Part shown: positions 25,901-40,900 of the stretch, piece after piece | Numbering within the stretch: the first letter of the stretch is position 1 | Layout of the letters: every line of letters begins with the position of its first letter | DNA from: Coccinella septempunctata | Taxonomy: Eukaryota > Arthropoda > Insecta > Coleoptera > Coccinellidae | Reading direction: 5' to 3' | Assembly (NCBI RefSeq): GCF_907165205.1 | Contig: NC_058189.1 | Span: 69,525,815 to 69,589,814, forward strand | Length of the DNA: 64,000 nt | Program-made: the position numbers and the translations under genes | Notes under the pieces: generated by a model | What the model was told of the DNA's origin: nothing | Database searches by the model: none | The model's input: the letters and a program-made list of their open reading frames with translations, nothing else

Positions 25901-28900
25901 GGAGAATTATCAGCCTACCCTTCACACTTCTTCCTGGAATGGATGTTTTGCCATGTCATCATAGAGAATACAACTCCAAATATCCCTCCTAAATGACGAC
26001 TACTGACTATGGCAAAGTGTTTGAAACATGTTAGTCGATACAGAAGGGCCTCAGAATTATTGAGCAGGGGTACTTTTCAGTGGGACTGAACATTAACCCA
26101 ACCAATACCACAGTAATTCCCTACACTCGGAAAAGAAACCTTGCAACCATACTGCGATGGATGTCATGATTGCGACATCGGCAATGACCTATGGGGCAGT
26201 TGTCTGGTTTGCTAAAGCGACACAGATCAAAATACCCTTCAAAGGTTGCCTGTGGAGCTATGGGACCGTAACTAACTAGAGCACTTGAGGTCATCACAGA
26301 TCTCACACCTCTTCATCTAGAATATCTTGGTAAGGAACAGGTAATGAGAGAATTGAAAGTCAGAGAGCCTATGTCCTCTCTGAACAAGAACATCTCATAC
26401 CAAGAGATGTGATGTTTAAAAAAGTAAGCATTGAACAGAACATCAACAAAATGCTATGTAAAAGGGAAGAATTTGAAATAGATTAAACTAGAAAAAATTT
26501 TGAAGTTAATACTTTTAAATGGTTCACGATAGGGACTGGCGCTATCAAGGATAGTCAATCAGCTAACAAAGCACTGAACACCTATGTCACCGACTTAAAG
26601 CTGATATGGGAGTGCCAAAGAAAACTAACGTCCAGTTTCATAATCGAATTTAACGTCACTTTAAGCTTAAAGCTTCCTCTAGTGTCATTTTTAGTAGGGT
26701 TCATAAAACTTTAAAATAAAAGGGGCTCTAGGTATGATTATGAAACCGGCCGTTAGGCAATTAAAAGAAGGTTTCTTTAGTGTGGATTTCAGGTCACTTT
26801 CAAATCAGAGGATACGAAGAAGCCAACTCACCCTCCAGAAACGTAGCACAAACGCCACTTACTGGCTCAGAGCCTTTCTGCATTACCTACAGGAAAATGC
26901 ATCTATAAGAAAGAGTTTCTGGAGAAGCAAGAAACCAGAAGAGAACCAAGAGAGAAGCAATCTGAAGGAATCATCCAGGAATAGATCATTCCAAAAATTT
27001 CCTCCTCTCGGATCTGACTAAGAATAAGTTACAACTCCTCAATGGTACTCACTGGGCATTTTCGCCTTAGAAAACATATGATGAGAAAGGGCTTATCAGA
27101 AAGTGACAAGTGTAGATTCTTTGGTGAAGAGGAGGAAACTCCTGTTGCCTGGCCATATTGAAAACCTGCGCAAGGAATATCAAGGACGAGGAAATTATAG
27201 GAGGACACCTTGAAGCCTATTCAAATACTTCAGTTCATTGAAACTTTTAAGCTGGACTGCAAGCTGTAGATGGCGCAATTGTGAAAACAACTCTGATAAG
27301 GGGCATAGTAGACCCTAAGGTCGCAGTGGGATGAAACTCCCTTATCAATATTGGCAAAACCAAAATCCTGGTAAGTCCGCCAAAAAGCCTTCAAACAGAT
27401 ATCATCCTGGAGGATAAACCTCTAGAACAGGTTGTTGCGACCACGCAAGATTTTTTCTTTCAATTATTAATTTGTTTTTTTTTTCTATATAAATTTTGTT
27501 TTAAAATATTTTCCATTTTCAAATTCAATTCTCTTATAATATTTTCCAAAGCTTTTCAATTCTTTTCAGTCAAAATCACCTAATTTTAAGTATGTTTCAA
27601 TCCTCCCCCGTATATGCCTTCAAATTTCTCCTTCATCGATGTGAGAGGAATTCATATGTTCTAAAGACACATGTTAAAAAACAATTCAATTCAATTCAAA
27701 TTGTCAACTGCGAAGTACTTGTGCTCCAGTGTAATATATTTTCAATATTCTACATTCTTCACAATTTTCAAATTTCGACGACTTCAAACTGGAAGATTTT
27801 CCGGCATTCAAACCAGATATAGTGAAACTCTGGCCAGAGCGTGAGTGAAACGAGTTTTCATCTAATTACGAAGATTCATCCAACACCCAAGGTTAAGTCC
27901 GGAAAAAAGGTAGGATTTGAAGGTATTTTTAAAAACTTGAGAAATTAAATACAGTCCACTTGATCTCAATCCTCCACAGGTCGAGCAGTTCAAATACATG
28001 GGAATCTTCATAAACACAAGGGCTAACCTGGACACGGAAATACACAACCGTGTCAATTCAGCATCAAAGGACTTCTGGAAGATAAAGGACTGACTGTTTC
28101 AAAATCACGACCTCAATCTGAAGACCAAGACAGCTGTTTACAAAGCAGTGGTCCTCCAAACGCTTCTTTGCGGAAGCGAAAGCTGGACGCCCCACAGGCG
28201 ACATATTAAACAGCTTGAAAAAATGCAACAACGTCATCTGAGACAAATAATGCACATCAGATGGTTCCACAAGGTTTCAACTGCAGAAGTCTTGCAGCGC
28301 GCGAGTTGTATAACAATTTAGACTCAAGTAACGAAGGCCCGACTCAGATGAAGCGGCCACATCCTGAAGATAAAAGACAAAAGACTCCCCAAAATAGCTA
28401 TGTATGGCGAATTCACAGAAAACCAGGAGGCCAGTATAAGCTGTTCAAGGATATACTGCATCAATCCCTAAAATCAGTTAGTGCCAATCATAACTGGGAA
28501 CATCTAGCGTTACACAGATGACAGTATAGGTCTTTGGTCCACAGTTATAATGGAGATTCGAGGAGAATATAGCGACGGCCAGATCTGGTTGGTAACTCTC
28601 CATGCCCGGAGTGTGGAAGGATTTGTAGGTCATGGTTGGATCTCTTCAGTCACAGGAGGGCACACAGTCACAAGTAGCCCAAATTATAAGTTTGATCGCA
28701 CCGATAGCTTTGTTCTTTTGAGTCTTTTTGTAGATTTATTCTCGGTAGGGTGATACAGCAATGATGATGAACTCCCTTACGAAACTATAACTGTGACTCT
28801 TCAGTCGGATCTGCAGCACCCTCTGTTAAAGCACCAAGTACAAACTTTCAGATTGATATTGTGGAAAAATTTCAAATAACTCTTTTTCAGTGAGCCAAGC

Positions 28901-31900
28901 AGCTTTGGGCGACCTCAGCACATGGACGTGTAAAGGCTCGCTCTCGTCATGAATCCGAACAAGCAAGCGAGGTCCCAATCAGCAATAACGAACCGGGATC
29001 GCCAACAAGGCTAGAAACTAACACGAAAATCAACTGCTGCAGTTTGCATCATTAACGCGGCGATATGAATCCGGCATGCCAGGGAAAATTCCGTGAAAAC
29101 GAAAAGTCTCAAGAGTTAATGGTTCGAAAACGGTCCATTGGGGCGTTTCAGCTTCTTCGAATCTTCGACATCCATTCGAATCTACTAACGATACTCTCCG
29201 GGCGGGACTTTTAATATTTTATGACCGCGGTGATGGCACTGTGTCGTAGGTGCCTATCCGAGCCCGGAACCTCCAAGTTAGAGAGATTGTCATTAGGAAA
29301 TTCGGTGTAATGTATATCGGGCCCTCGGTCCTTTGAGATGCCACTCAATAATTAGGTGGAAAGTCGGCGGTTTATGGAGTTGCCAGTTAATTTGGGAAAG
29401 TTCACGAAGTGATTTCGGGGACTAGTCAAAGTTGAAGAGCTGGATGTTTACTCTTCCGTCGATTAGGATAGTTTTCTTTTGTTGTTCAATCCCATTCGGA
29501 GTTCGGGATCTTTGGAATGAATATTTGAATGCCGTATTCGGTCATTGAGCTGAACATACAGGGTGTCCAAGAAGAAAGCTCCACCGTTTATGCTCCACAG
29601 TTTCTTTCATCTTTCATTTTGGGCAAAATTCGTCTAGTGGGAGGATTTCGAGAAATGTAGCAGCTAGAAGAAAACGGATGACACATTTTCGAGCTTTTTC
29701 GGAGAAACAGAGAATGGTGAAAACCGCAGCCTCCTACGATACTTCGTTTTTGAGTTTGACAATTTCGTAAAGTTCTCATAACTTTGGAGTTACAAATCTT
29801 AAACTTGAACCTTCTACAGGCATTTTTTACGTAGAATTCATTTCGAATCATGAGGTGAACTTTAATTTTTTTGAATGCAAACTTTCAATGAAAGAAAAAA
29901 TCTTTTGCCAGTAGGATTCTACATATAAAAGTGCCTAAGAAGGTTCAAGCTTCAGATCTGTAACTTTAAAGACAAAAAAGTTTTGACAACTTTTCGGAAT
30001 CGCCAAAATTTCGATTTTTGTTTATAACTCGAAATCTAAAAATGATAGGCCAATTCTCTTTAGAGATTTGGATTAGTCATGAAAAAAGAGCTAGAGAATG
30101 TGTAATCCGTTTTCTTCTAGCTGCTATAGTTCTCGAGATCCCCTCAGTAGACAACGAATTTTGCCCACCTTATACTATAGTGTATAATATAATAGTTTTC
30201 TCATTATGACCATTTCGTACAATAAAAACACAAGAAATTCAAAAACCCAACTCTTGAAACTAAGTTGGACTTAGTCATATCTAATGAATCTTCGGACGTT
30301 TAGTAAAATAAATGTATTCTTTATATCTTCTTGTAAAATGCGCCGTTTTCGAGTAATTCGATGTTCAAAAATGAATAGTATCAGTGAAATTTGAAAAATT
30401 GGGTACTTTGGCTGAGTACAACTTTGTTTAAAAGATCCACAGATGAGTAGTGTCACAGATTAGGCTAGCTAGTGTAAAGATAATTCTGTTTTTCCAGAGG
30501 TGGCACAGCTCATTATGAAAACTTAAAGTGGCTATATCTTTCCATCAGGGCCGAAAAGGAAAAAATAGTATGGGAAAAAAGTGATTCTTTTGACCTACTG
30601 TGAAAATATTTGTACGAGTCGAAAACTCTTACTGCATATTTTTTTCATTGATTTTTCACTTTTCTCAATTTGGTGTCATATGTGCCTATATACCGTAACA
30701 TAACGTGAATACAAATTCCGTCCTCGAACTCGAAAACTCAAGCAAGGGGAATATTTCTACCTCGCTTACCAATTTCGATATAAAATTCCGATAACTTGCT
30801 CATAACCCAACTTATCCCCACTTTATGTTTTATGGATGAGCCCGGGGACCAGAATAGGACAGGGAATGATTGATGATGTCAACTAAGCTAGCACCATCTT
30901 GGCGAACATAGGAAAAGAAACATATGTTAGGAAGAGTAATAACGGCCATAAAGTTATCAAGTCGATATTTAAAGTGGAGGAAAATTTATTCGTCAAAAGA
31001 GGAGATTAATGCGACTCAATTTCCATAGGAGAATCGAGTTGGCACTCAGTTGATGTTCATACTGTGGAATTTTAGTCATTGGCGATATAACAACAAGTCT
31101 CGCTTGGATGCTCATGTATGGGAAGTCCGACAGAGTGGAACTTAAGTTGTATCTGTATATGGTAGCCACTCATTTTTTTGCGTGAAAATATCATGCCCAA
31201 ATAGGTAACGATAGATAAATAGAGTGATAGTGAGATACACATTTTGAGTACAACAATTCTTTCTTTAGGAACCGAAAATTGGCTCATGTCTTCCTTACCC
31301 GTAGGAGAGTTGAACAGGGGGCGAGAGAGACTTGACCATAAGTTTGTTTGTCAGGAAAAACATTGAAAGAAAACAATTTCCAATGACTAACGATCTTCTA
31401 TGTCAAGGTTTTCATCACCAAATATATGCGCAAAAAAATTAACGCACATTATGGAAATCTCAAATTTATTCTACAACTGAAGGTGATCTCAATGATAATT
31501 ATTTTTATCAGAATTATGCATGCATATGTTATCCACTTTCAACGGTTTTCTTCAATACAGATGTTTCTCCCAGCAGGAATAAAAAAAGATGATATTATCA
31601 GATTTTGAATGTATTGGCTCTATTCTAAAATCAGTTGTTCTCGATCAATTCTAGTGATCAATAGTTTTTCTTTCGTCTGATTTTCTACACTCGATCGCTA
31701 TGCAACGCGAAACACGCAATTTGACCAAAGAGGAATGTGCCCAAGCGGTAGTTTTGCGAGAAGAAGGGTGGACATACACAAGAATTGCAGAAAGTTTTGG
31801 AGTTTCCCATACAAGTGTGTCCAGAATGTTGCAGCGATTCAGGGAGACAGGTATGAATGTCCGAAGACCAGGACAGGGTAACAACTGCCATTCAACAACG

Positions 31901-34900
31901 TTACTTGAGAGTTTCTTCGTTGAGACAACGGTTTGCAACCGCTCGCCTCCTTCAAATTCAGCTTGAGCAAACTCATGAGGTGCAAATTAGCACTCAGACA
32001 ATAAGAAATCGCCTCAGAAAATATGATTTAAGGCCTCGTGTCGCGGCAAGAGGCTCAGCTCTTACCCCAGCCCATCGAAGGGCGCGTTTGGATTTTGCGA
32101 GAGAGCATATCCATTGGGAAGAGGCCGATTGGGAAAGAGTTCTCTTCACAGATGAGTCTAGATTCTGCCTCTACCATTGTGATCGACGTTCCCTTGTATA
32201 CAGACGTCCACATGAAAGATATGCTCAGTGCAATTTCCTGAATACTACTGGTTTCGGGGGAGGATCGATTATGGTATGGGGTGGAATATCTTTGACTGCT
32301 CCCACAGACCTAGTGGTCGTTGATAATGGAGCTCTGAATGCTGATTAGTATATAAGGAACATTCTTGAAGAGCATGTAGTGCCATTTGCCCCATACATTG
32401 GTGAAAATTTCATTTTTATGGACGATAATGCCAGACCCCATCGTGCGCGCATCGTTCAGGAGTACCTTGAAGAGGTTGAAGTCTCTCGAATGGAATGGCC
32501 AGCAAGAAGTCCAGATCTCAATCCGACTTAGCAGGTTTGGGACAACCTCAATAGAAGGCTGAGAAGTTCAGAAAATCATCCAGCTACTCTTAATGACTTA
32601 GGAATCCAACTCGGACAAATCTGAGAAGGATAAGATCAGAACATTTTAAGATCACTCATTTTGAGTATGAACCGTCGATGCCGAGCTGTAATTAACGCAA
32701 GGGTTACGAGTATGTCGCAAACTATTTACGATACCAGTAGCGCGAAATTTGAATTGAAATATTCGAAGTGGTTCAAGTCTCCTACCTGAGCAAGTCTCCC
32801 GGACCCCCCTATATTTTCTTGTACTTTAAGTGGGGGGAGACTGATAAGAGAAAATCTGGACAAAACCCAAGACTCATCAAAAATCATTGAAGCTAATTCG
32901 GAAAAGTATACTTATCAAATCGTTGTAGAAAGTTTAGACAGTTTTGGACAATTCTCCTGGCCCTCAATACATCCAATAAACGTTGTGCTGCTCTTTTAAC
33001 TTCCTTTACGTGTAATACTCCGAACACTTATCGTCACTCCCTATAAAACCTCCCCCGAAACAATATCCTCCAACAGCTCAGCAATTTATCCATCGGGATC
33101 GTCTGTCTCGCGACATTCTAATGCATTCCCATAGGTTGAAAGGTTCATCGGAGTTGAAGTTAGGGCATTTATTATTCCGAACGAATCGCTGAAACTACTG
33201 TTTGAGCGAAATTGAAGGATAACGCCGGCGTAATCTATTACGTTCAAGCAGCTATTTCGGGATCAAATTGTATTAGATCGCTTCGCGAAGCAAGGGTTGT
33301 AATTTCCTGGCTAGGAATGGCACTTTCTGACGAGACAATCTGAAAATTTCAACAACGTATAACTCGACAGGAGGGGGCAATCAAGTTTGGAGAAGTTTTA
33401 GGATGTCATAAGAAGTTGTGATGTTTTTAAATGTCATAGGCCTAGATGGACCAGTGAATCTTGACATAATTAGTCTATTATTAATCCATTGAACATCACC
33501 AAACATATTATAGATTGTAGGTTTCAATGTGGACTTCGCTCATCAGAGCTGACAGATTTTGATTGAAATTTGACCACTCAAGAAATAAACTTTAAAGAGA
33601 AAAGTAGCTTGAAATATATCAACAGTACCTATAATAATTCATAATCCTTTATGTCTTCCCCCGTAACAGAAACCCCAATACAATATAAAACTTTTACGAA
33701 CAACAGGACTACCAATTTCTGTTCATAACCATCGTTTCGAGCTCCAAGTTACAATAACATAAAACCGCATTACGATCCAACGGGAAACAAGTAGAAAACT
33801 TACAAGAGCCCTTATTACGTTCCAGATAGACCAAGTCACCAATAACGGTAAGGTTCGATATGGTGTAATGGGTTTTAAATGGAGAATCTAGCAGCAACGA
33901 CGGAGGTTCATCAAACTTGAAATTGCCGTATCATTCCGGTAATTTATCATTCCGCCTGGTTCACAGGAAAACGACCATGTTCAGGAAGAATTAATGGATC
34001 GCAACATCGTAGTCGATTGAATGTGAAGCCCCAGTTTTAGAGTGGGAGGACACGGGGGATGATCTATAATTTGAAGCTCTCGTTTCGTCTTTTAACCAGC
34101 TGGATGGTCCATAAATTAACGGCGACAAAGACTACCAGCAATTTCATAAGTCCATCAGATTTAAGATAAGAAGATTGTATCAAGGAGATCGGCTTTGTAA
34201 ACATTTCAAAAGTTCATTTATGGAAAATCAAATGTTTACTCTCTCATAGCTGCATGTTTTTTTACTCCTCATTTGATTACTTCAGTTTCAGGCAAGTTCT
34301 TGTCGTTTGGACTTTTGAATCAGATATTATTTTATGTTCTTACAAACAACTTCGACTCAAAATCTGAAAATTTGTTTCGAAATAATGCTAAGACGTTTTG
34401 AGTATCTCCACTCGTCCATCGATATCTAGAAACGTGACCTAAAAACCGAGAAGTGGACGCCCAAGATCTACTCCTGCACAAGATCGGTTTATGACTGCGT
34501 CCACCCGCGGAGAGCCTTTGAGTACTTGTCAAATCAAGTACCCTAGAGATTCTAGAGGTCATTGAAAACACTTTTTTCCGAATCCGAATCTGTTTTAAAA
34601 GATACAGACTGATGAAAAACCAAAACAAAATGTTTTCTCATAAACGGCTTTATAGAAGGAAATGAATTTCGGAATATAGTTTTTCATTTATTTGGTGAAT
34701 CTTTTTAGAACACAAGTTATCACTCTCGTCTTCGAGTTCATTAGCCCAAAAAAAAACAAAAATTCAAACAACCCAACTCATGATAGTAAGTTCGATGCTA
34801 TCAGCCTGTAGGATGAAACTCTAGAACAGGTCGAGCAGTTCAAATACTTGGGAAGCTTCATAAATACAAGGGCTAATCTGGACACCGAAATACACAACCG

Positions 34901-37900
34901 TATCAATTCAGCATCACGGGCATTTTGGAAACCAAAGGACAGAGTGCTTCAATATTAAGACCTCAATCTATAGAGCAAGTGAGCTGTCTACGAAGCAGTG
35001 GTCCTCCTAACGCTTCTTTACGGAAGCGATAGCTGGACGCCCTACAGGCGACATATTAAACAGCTTGAATAAAAGCAACAACGTCATCTAAGACAAATAA
35101 TGCACATCAGATGGTTCCACAAAGTTTCAAATGCAGAAGTCTTGCAGCGCGCGAGTTGTATAACAATTGAGACACAAGACTCCCCAAAGTAGCTCTGTAT
35201 GACGAATTCACAGAGGGAGCTCGGATATACTGCATCAATCCCTAAAATCAGATAATGCCAATCATAACTGGCAACAACTAGCGTTGGACAGATCACAGTG
35301 GAGGTCTTTGGTCCACAGCTATAATGGAGACTCGAGAAGAATACAGCGGCGTCCAGAACTGGTTGGTGACTATTCATGCCCAAAGTGTGGAAGGATCTGT
35401 AGGTCACGGTTGGGTCTCTTCAGTCAAAGGACGGCACACAGTCTCAAGTAGCCCTAAGAAATTATAAGTTTGATCTAACCGATAGTCTGATCTTGTAGAT
35501 TTATTCTCGGTAGCGAGATTCAGCAATGATGAATGAATCTAATTAATTTTTGAACGTTTTGTAAAAGAAAAGTATTCAAATTTTCTCGTATAATGTAATT
35601 TGGTCAAAAATAAAAAATATCTGTGATATTCGGAAAATTGGCTGAATGCAACTTCCTTTAAAAGATCCACAGATGTGTAGTGTCATGGATTTAGCTCATT
35701 ATTCTAAAAAAATCTTGTTTCGACTTAGGTGGCACAACTCATTATGGAAACTTAAATTGGCTTTATCCTTTTAACAGGGCCGAATCGGGAAAAGTAGCAT
35801 AAGAAAAGAATGTTTCTTTTTACCTCAAGAATCTACTGTCGAAATATTTGTACGAGTCAAAGACTCACTTCGTATATGCTTTAGCATTATTGTTAGATTT
35901 GTGATATCCTCTGTAGTTGTTCGTATTCTACACCATTACCTACTTTTTTGTTGCTCTGCTGGGTCTCATTTGTTTATTCTTTATTCTCCTTATTCTTTAT
36001 TCTCTTATATCAATCCTCATAGATTCACAAGTGCGCATGGTCGAACCTTATGTGTTTGGTGTGCTCAAATTCAATCTAGAGGAGCTCAGAGGTACTTGTT
36101 CAGTCTGAGTCATCGAAAAGTTGGGACCAGTGGATAATATTTTGCTTACATGGCTAGTTTGTGGGCATCTGTGGATCCTATTCTTCACAGTCCATCACGT
36201 TCAGGTCAACTTTCATTCAAGTATCCCAAAATCGCGGACGATTCAACCCCGTACATTCGCTCGGAGATCGCCCCCAGCCGTCTAGACTGTTTTTTCGCAG
36301 TTTAACTAAAACGCCCTGCTAATCGAAGATCCCCCCTAATCAAACCGCCGAACCCCAAGTGGCGCAACACCCATAGAACGAGAGGACGACAACAAGGAGA
36401 AACGTACAATAATAACTACTTACTGTAGAGCTTGCTGAACGCGACGTAGAACTCGTTAATGCTCAGTTTGCCGTCGTTGTCTGCATCGTCGTACTGTATC
36501 ATGTTGGACAGGGAACAACCCCCGCTCAAACTGTCCAAACGCTCCTGCACGGCAATCTGGAATTATGATTTTAGAGAGCACTAATCTACTTCGGGGGGGA
36601 TTGTCGGAAAGGGGAGTTTTATAGGGGCTCTGAATCATATCAGCCGGACGGAATGATGTCGGGTAGTGGAGAGTGAGGGTATGATAACTGGCCTATAAAA
36701 TTTAAATTATTGTTTTCTCTATGAAGAGGAACGTAGTTCGGGGCATTTCTGTTCTGGCTTTAGCGCAGTCGAGTGCGGGGTTGATTATTGGTGGTCGTAA
36801 AACGGGATTCACGGAATGAATCGAGGAAGAATTCTAGGACATTAAATTGGGATGTCTGAAATTACATAGATATGACATTACATATTTCGAATCCCTCGCA
36901 GGACGCTCAGGAGTTTGTTGAAGAATTTTTACGAGCAGGGTGCTAACTGTATTATGATAACTTCACATCCAGCTTCAACCTTACTAGTCAATGGATCCAG
37001 GTTTGGCGTTATGGTGCAACTCACTGAGTGATTTTTTCATATTTTCATATTCATAGTGTCCTGATTCTCCAGGTACCGAAATACCCCTCAGAAGCTCCGC
37101 TTGTGCTTTGTTACTGTGTCCTTACGCCACTCTAGGCACAGCACTGTTAATTTAGAATGGTGGCCCGTACCCGTATAGACTAGAAAATTTCTTCTCTAGC
37201 CGGGGATCGAACCCAGTACCTTGCGGTTGCGAAATACTGAGCCGACGCTTCTAATCACCAAGCTGCGGACGCTTACGTGACATTCAATATTGTATTGGAA
37301 TATGTTGGAAATATTCATTCCATTGGAAGCAAAACGCTGCTGATACTTTACCCTATAATATACAGTCTGGTCCAACGAAAACCCAACACCTCGATTTTCC
37401 TGTTGAAGATCTTATCGAGTACTATCTGACTCTGAAATCTCGCTTCAAAATTTCCATCGATAACGAAAAGACTGGTGAAATAGTGTAAGAGTACCTAATG
37501 TAATGAACGTATATTTTTCTGACAAAAAATGCACCCTCATTTTAGAATAATCTTTTAAGTTTCATTGTAAGAAAGTTTATTTTGGATTAATTTTGGAGAG
37601 AAATATTTTCAGTTTCCAATTGATTCCGACATCGTTCGGAATTGTAATCATTCCGCACCGTTTTTATTCCGTTTTCAGTTCTGAAAAACGATGTCGCACC
37701 GTATAAAACATCCTGAATTGGAAGATAACCGTGTTTTTTGTTCGCTAGCACAGATAAGTCGAAATTAAGACTTCATCGACGCAAATTTTACCGAATTTTG
37801 ACAGTCGGGACACATCTGATTTCCGCACTCCCCTGTGGGTATAAAACCAGATGTTCCCCCGCAGGTCACTTCATTTACGATTGACTTATGATTAATTACA

Positions 37901-40900
37901 TCGCTATAGTGCCGTTCGCCGTCAAAACTATCTTTCTGCCGTTGAGTTTTATGAGATGATTTCTTTTGAGTTTCTTTTTTCTACGATTCAGAATATAATT
38001 TTGTTTTCTTTGTTCTTCACGGTATTGGGTGATATTTTTTTTCTGAAAATTTACGAGTGCAAGTGGCCTACCGAAACCATAGGTGAGTCGACACTCCGCC
38101 TTTTTTTATATCATTGGAACTTCAGCCTTCCTTCATCCCTTACTACCTAGTTTAAGTTCCACTCCTACTGCCGAAGCACCCCGCTGGCGTGGATACTCAG
38201 GTGGTGCAGAACGCACTTTGGAGTGGCGAAAAACTTCCCTCATCCCTTACTCCCTAGTTTATGTTTAACTCCTACTGCCGAAGCACCCCGCTGGCGTGGA
38301 TACTCAGGGGGTGCAGAACGCACATTGGATTGGCGAAGAACTTCCTTCATCCCTTACTCCCCGGTTTCAGTTCCACTCCTACTGCTGAAGCACCCCGCTG
38401 GCGTGTATACTCAGGGGGAATCTGTGCCGTCTTGTTTCATCCCCTAACCTGGCCGCTGTTGTTCGCGTATAGTCGTTATTTCTAAAGAACGATTCTATAT
38501 GATATTTTGAAGCGAAATTTTAGGGTCAGATAGTACTCGATACGAACCCTGCATAATACAAGTTTTGTTTTCAGGTACAACAAAGATACCTTCCAAGGGG
38601 TTTTAATGGTTAAAAAGAGAGTTCTTTTAACAGGCCATAAAGCTCCCCAATTATGAATGAATCTCAATAAACGAGAGGTATTCTGTCAACAAGTGATCTG
38701 GAGTTCCATCCTCTTCTCGCCAAAATCTGCAGTAGTCAGGAACTGAACAGCTGAAATAGCTACCTCAACTTGAATGTTCATGACCTTCTCGATCAAAAAA
38801 ATCATGATTTTTCTCGACGTCTAGAAAAATATCGAAACGCAAGATTATTCAGTCGTGAACTTCTTCCACAGTTTAATGATGGGGGAAGCCCTCTTGTCGA
38901 AGGTTCAAAAAGTTAAATAATATATTCGAGTCTTTCTGAACGTAAAATTAGCATTTCAGCGAACAATGGCCCCTCCATATCGCGCAACAGAGCTAAATGC
39001 CCAGAAACGTTCCCCATTTTCGAGATACCAAACATGCGAACATGGCCGTAACGAAAGTTTAAAAAAATTACCTCATTCAATTCCGTGGCCTCGAGGTTCC
39101 CATTGTTATTCCTATCATAATGGGAGAACATAATGGAAACCAAGTAATCCTTGCTGTGATTATCTTGCGACATCAGCCTGGCATGGTTGTACAACAATAA
39201 GTTGTCCTGGAAGTTATTTATAGTTGGCGGAATGTATCTCTGTTAATGAATGGACTTACTTTCATTATTTCGTACTCTTGCATGGTGCAGTCCTCTTTGT
39301 CGTAGTACAATTCCCCCTTGTCATTGGGTTCGTCCTCTATCTCATTCTCGGAATAGTTGACGTCATCGCTGTCTGACGTCGTTGCCTCGTAAGTCTGAAA
39401 TCGGAGGGTTTTTGCGGTGTAAGGTTTATATACAGACGTTAATCGAGTTGCGGGGGAAATTTCAATTAGGAACACTGAGCTTGTTTGGAATAGCGTGGGT
39501 AATCTGATATAGGTGTAGAGATTCTGTCAATTTTTTTCTCTTACACAAGAATTTCGACAATTATCAGGAGTCTATCTGAGTGTTTCACAAAAATCAAAGT
39601 ATAAGCATATAAAATACAGTTTTAGGGTACCAAACAATTTTGCGTTTCTAAGAAATAAAACTGTTTACGAAATGAGCTAAAAAAATTCATATTGAAGGGC
39701 ATCTCGCACTGCAAAAATTGATCCTTTCCTAGAAGAAAAAGAAAATCCAGGCAGCTTTCTTCAGGAAACCAGAAAATTTCATCTGAAATAAAAAAGCAAA
39801 AGCAGAAAAATATGAGACAATAAAATTAAAATCTCAGGCTCAAAACCTGATCACAGCAATTTCTATTTTTCCGAAACCCCCTTGACAATTTTGAAACGAG
39901 TCTCCTAGAGTCGATGCAATCCTAAAAAGAATTAGCCTCTCTAAAATTCTGAAAGAAATACTCAATAAACTAATGGGTCGATAACTACTAGGATCAGAAG
40001 AATCCTTTTCACGTTTTAAAATTCCTATGACTTTCGCATTTCGTACCTCCTGATGAAACCAGCAGCTTTCCTAGATTTGGTGGATTGAATTGCTTCATAA
40101 ATATTAGGGCTAACCTAGACACGGAAATACACAACCGTATCAATTCGGCATCACGGGCATTCTGGAAGCTAAAGGTCAGAGTGTTTCAAAATCACGACCT
40201 CAATCTGAAAAACAAGACAGCTGTTTGTAAAGCAGTGGTCATCCCATGGCTTCTTTAAGGAAGCGAAAGCTAGACGCCCTACAGGCGACATATTAAACAG
40301 CTCGAACAAACGCAACAATGTCGTCTAAGATAAATAATGCACATCAGATGGTTCCACAAAGTTTCGAATGCAGAAGTCTTGCAACGCGCGAGTTGTACAA
40401 CAATTGAGACTCAAGTAACGAGGGCACGACTCAGATGCAGCGGCCACATTCTAAGGATGCGAGACACAACACTCCCCAAAATAGCTCTGTATTGCGAATT
40501 GACAGAGGGAGCCCGGAAACCAGGAGGCCAGTAAAAGCGGTTTAAGGATACACTACATCAATCCCTAAAATCAATTAATGCCAATCATAACTGGGAACAA
40601 CTAGCGTTAGACAGGTCACAGTGGAGATCTATGGTGCACAGTTATAATGAGGGCACGAGAAGGATTCAGCGGCGGCTAAATCTGGTTGGTGACTATCCAT
40701 GCCCTGAGTGTGAAAGGATCTGTAGGTCACTGTTGGGTCCCTTCAATAACAGGAGGGCACACAGTCGCAACTAGCCCTAAGAAATCACAAGTCTGTTCGC
40801 ACCTTTAAATTTTTTTTTGTCTTTTTGTAGATTTATTCCTGGTAACGGGATACAACAATGAATGAATGAATGAATGAATGAATGTACCCATGTTCTATCC

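Noticed and set aside
25258..25964. Overlapping ORFs of 153 and 138 codons as novel genes
   Set aside because: They overlap on opposite strands, lack domains and lie deep in an intron; length is within chance for this base composition.
35901..36137. Hydrophobic ORFs as a membrane peptide or signal peptide exon
   Set aside because: Plus strand, antisense to the host, no supporting context; AT-rich sequence readily yields such ORFs.
37190..37275. Second tRNA gene
   Set aside because: A good B-box is present but the acceptor stem and cloverleaf do not form; the body that follows is SINE-like.
38083..38485. Repetitive protein encoded by overlapping ORFs (TPTAEAPRWRGYSGG repeats)
   Set aside because: The 107-bp period is not a multiple of three, so the peptide repeat jumps frame between units; explained by tandem DNA repeat.
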